Shown: positions 6,096 to 6,617 of the stretch, in pieces
How positions within the stretch are numbered: the first letter of the stretch is position 1
Layout: the number at the start of each line of letters is the position of its first letter
DNA from: Bacteroidetes bacterium UBA6063
GTDB lineage: Bacteria; Bacteroidota; Bacteroidia; NS11-12g; UBA9320
Reading direction: 5' to 3'
NCBI GenBank assembly: GCA_002428905.1
Contig: DIYD01000161.1
Span: 1 to 6,617 of the forward strand
Length of the DNA stretch: 6,617 nt
Position numbers and translations under genes: made by a program
The notes under the pieces: model-generated
Databases searched by the model: none
Told to the model about the DNA's origin: nothing
The model's input: only the letters and a program-made list of their open reading frames with translations

Positions 6096-6617
6096 ATGAG
6101 TCTCTATCAATCTACAATTGAAGGAGGTGCTGCCTTGATGCAGTATTGTTCGCTGTTCGATTCCAATCAAAACCCAATTCTGGTTCTAGACTCCGATGGA
6201 GTTATGGTATACTGTAATCAGGCCTTTCGCCTGCGTTTTGGGCACACGCCTGAACAGCTGCTATCTTACCCAGAGATAAGTGAACCATGGGAAGACCACA
6301 TCCAACACATCAGTAATTCTGCCAACGAAGAAGTTCTTAAAGACAAGCAAACCCGTGTTGAATTCCGACGCCTGCAGCTTCAGGACGAGTTATACATCAT
6401 GGTGTCGTTACCTCAGGATTTGGAGGTATATAATAAGGTGAGCGACCTGCATAACAATGATAGTAATCGCATGGCCGCTGCCGATAAGAACCTGATCGAC
6501 AAGGTGTTAAACAATGCACCGGACGCGGTTCTGGTAATGGATTTCGAAGCGAAATCGATCTTAAAAGTAAATGAACGTGCGGAACAGTTCTTTGGATATT
6601 CCAACGAGGAGTTTCAA
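6096..6617 (+). CDS. Double-PAS sensory protein, N-terminal part (3' truncated by window edge)
   Basis: This open frame of 174 codons starts at ATG 6096 and runs off the right edge without a stop. The protein begins without a signal peptide or membrane helix, so this part is cytoplasmic. Residues about 20-105 form a PAS domain (PILVLDSDGVMVYCNQAFRL, 27-46, then FGHTPEQLL). After a short polar linker (about 112-132) a second PAS domain begins at about 133 (VLNNAPDAVLVMDF, 137-150, then VNERAEQFFGYSNEEF). PAS domains sense ligands, redox state or light, or mediate dimerisation. In Bacteroidota such tandem arrays usually precede a histidine kinase, though other outputs occur; the output domain is outside the window. 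The ATG at 6096 fits the short leader after the predicted promoter; a later in-frame ATG (M15, at 6138) is a less likely start. Confidence 0.85.
   Translation, partial: MSLYQSTIEGGAALMQYCSLFDSNQNPILVLDSDGVMVYCNQAFRLRFGHTPEQLLSYPEISEPWEDHIQHISNSANEEVLKDKQTRVEFRRLQLQDELYIMVSLPQDLEVYNKVSDLHNNDSNRMAAADKNLIDKVLNNAPDAVLVMDFEAKSILKVNERAEQFFGYSNEEFQ

Overview
The window looks like an ordinary chromosomal stretch from a Bacteroidota bacterium, probably a free-living marine or freshwater member of the Flavobacteriia/Cytophagia. The evidence is as follows. Two promoter-like sites match the Bacteroidota consensus TAnnTTTG, and most start codons lack a Shine-Dalgarno sequence. The set of proteins is typical of the phylum: an M23 lipoprotein peptidase, a DUF58 protein of the 'HKSPYHGFSVEFAEHR' type, and small Cys-anchored lipoproteins. 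I cannot name the species.

Layout. (1) At 1-1341, rightward, lie the C-terminal part of a sensor histidine kinase and, overlapping its stop codon by one base, a Cys-rich lipoprotein of unknown function. (2) At 1366-2667, leftward, is an M23-family (MepM-like) peptidoglycan endopeptidase lipoprotein. It converges on the first pair and diverges from the next. (3) At 2721-3170, rightward, is thioredoxin (trxA) with its own recognisable promoter and a strong intrinsic terminator. (4) At 3171-5029, rightward, are a DUF58 (vWA-like) protein and an arginase-family ureohydrolase, 11 bp apart and probably co-transcribed. The DUF58 GTG start sits directly on the end of the trxA terminator. (5) At 5030-5206 is a convergent intergenic gap carrying a 7-copy hexanucleotide tandem repeat. 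(6) At 5207-5755, leftward, is a small lipoprotein of unknown function. (7) At 5756-6095 is a long intergenic region containing an inverted repeat and a good Bacteroidota-type -7 element. It leads into (8), the 5' end of a double-PAS sensory protein that runs off the right edge.

The genes do not form one obvious pathway. They read as several independent housekeeping and envelope units: signalling (two sensor proteins at the two ends), cell-wall remodelling, redox control, and arginine catabolism. I found no CRISPR array, mobile element, RNA gene, toxin-antitoxin or defence system, and nothing that convincingly amounts to a new biological system. The more interesting details are three. The M23 peptidase has Cys where the zinc-binding His of the HxH motif usually is. 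The trxA terminator loop spells a consensus -7 box immediately before the next start codon. The hexamer repeat lies between two convergent genes.
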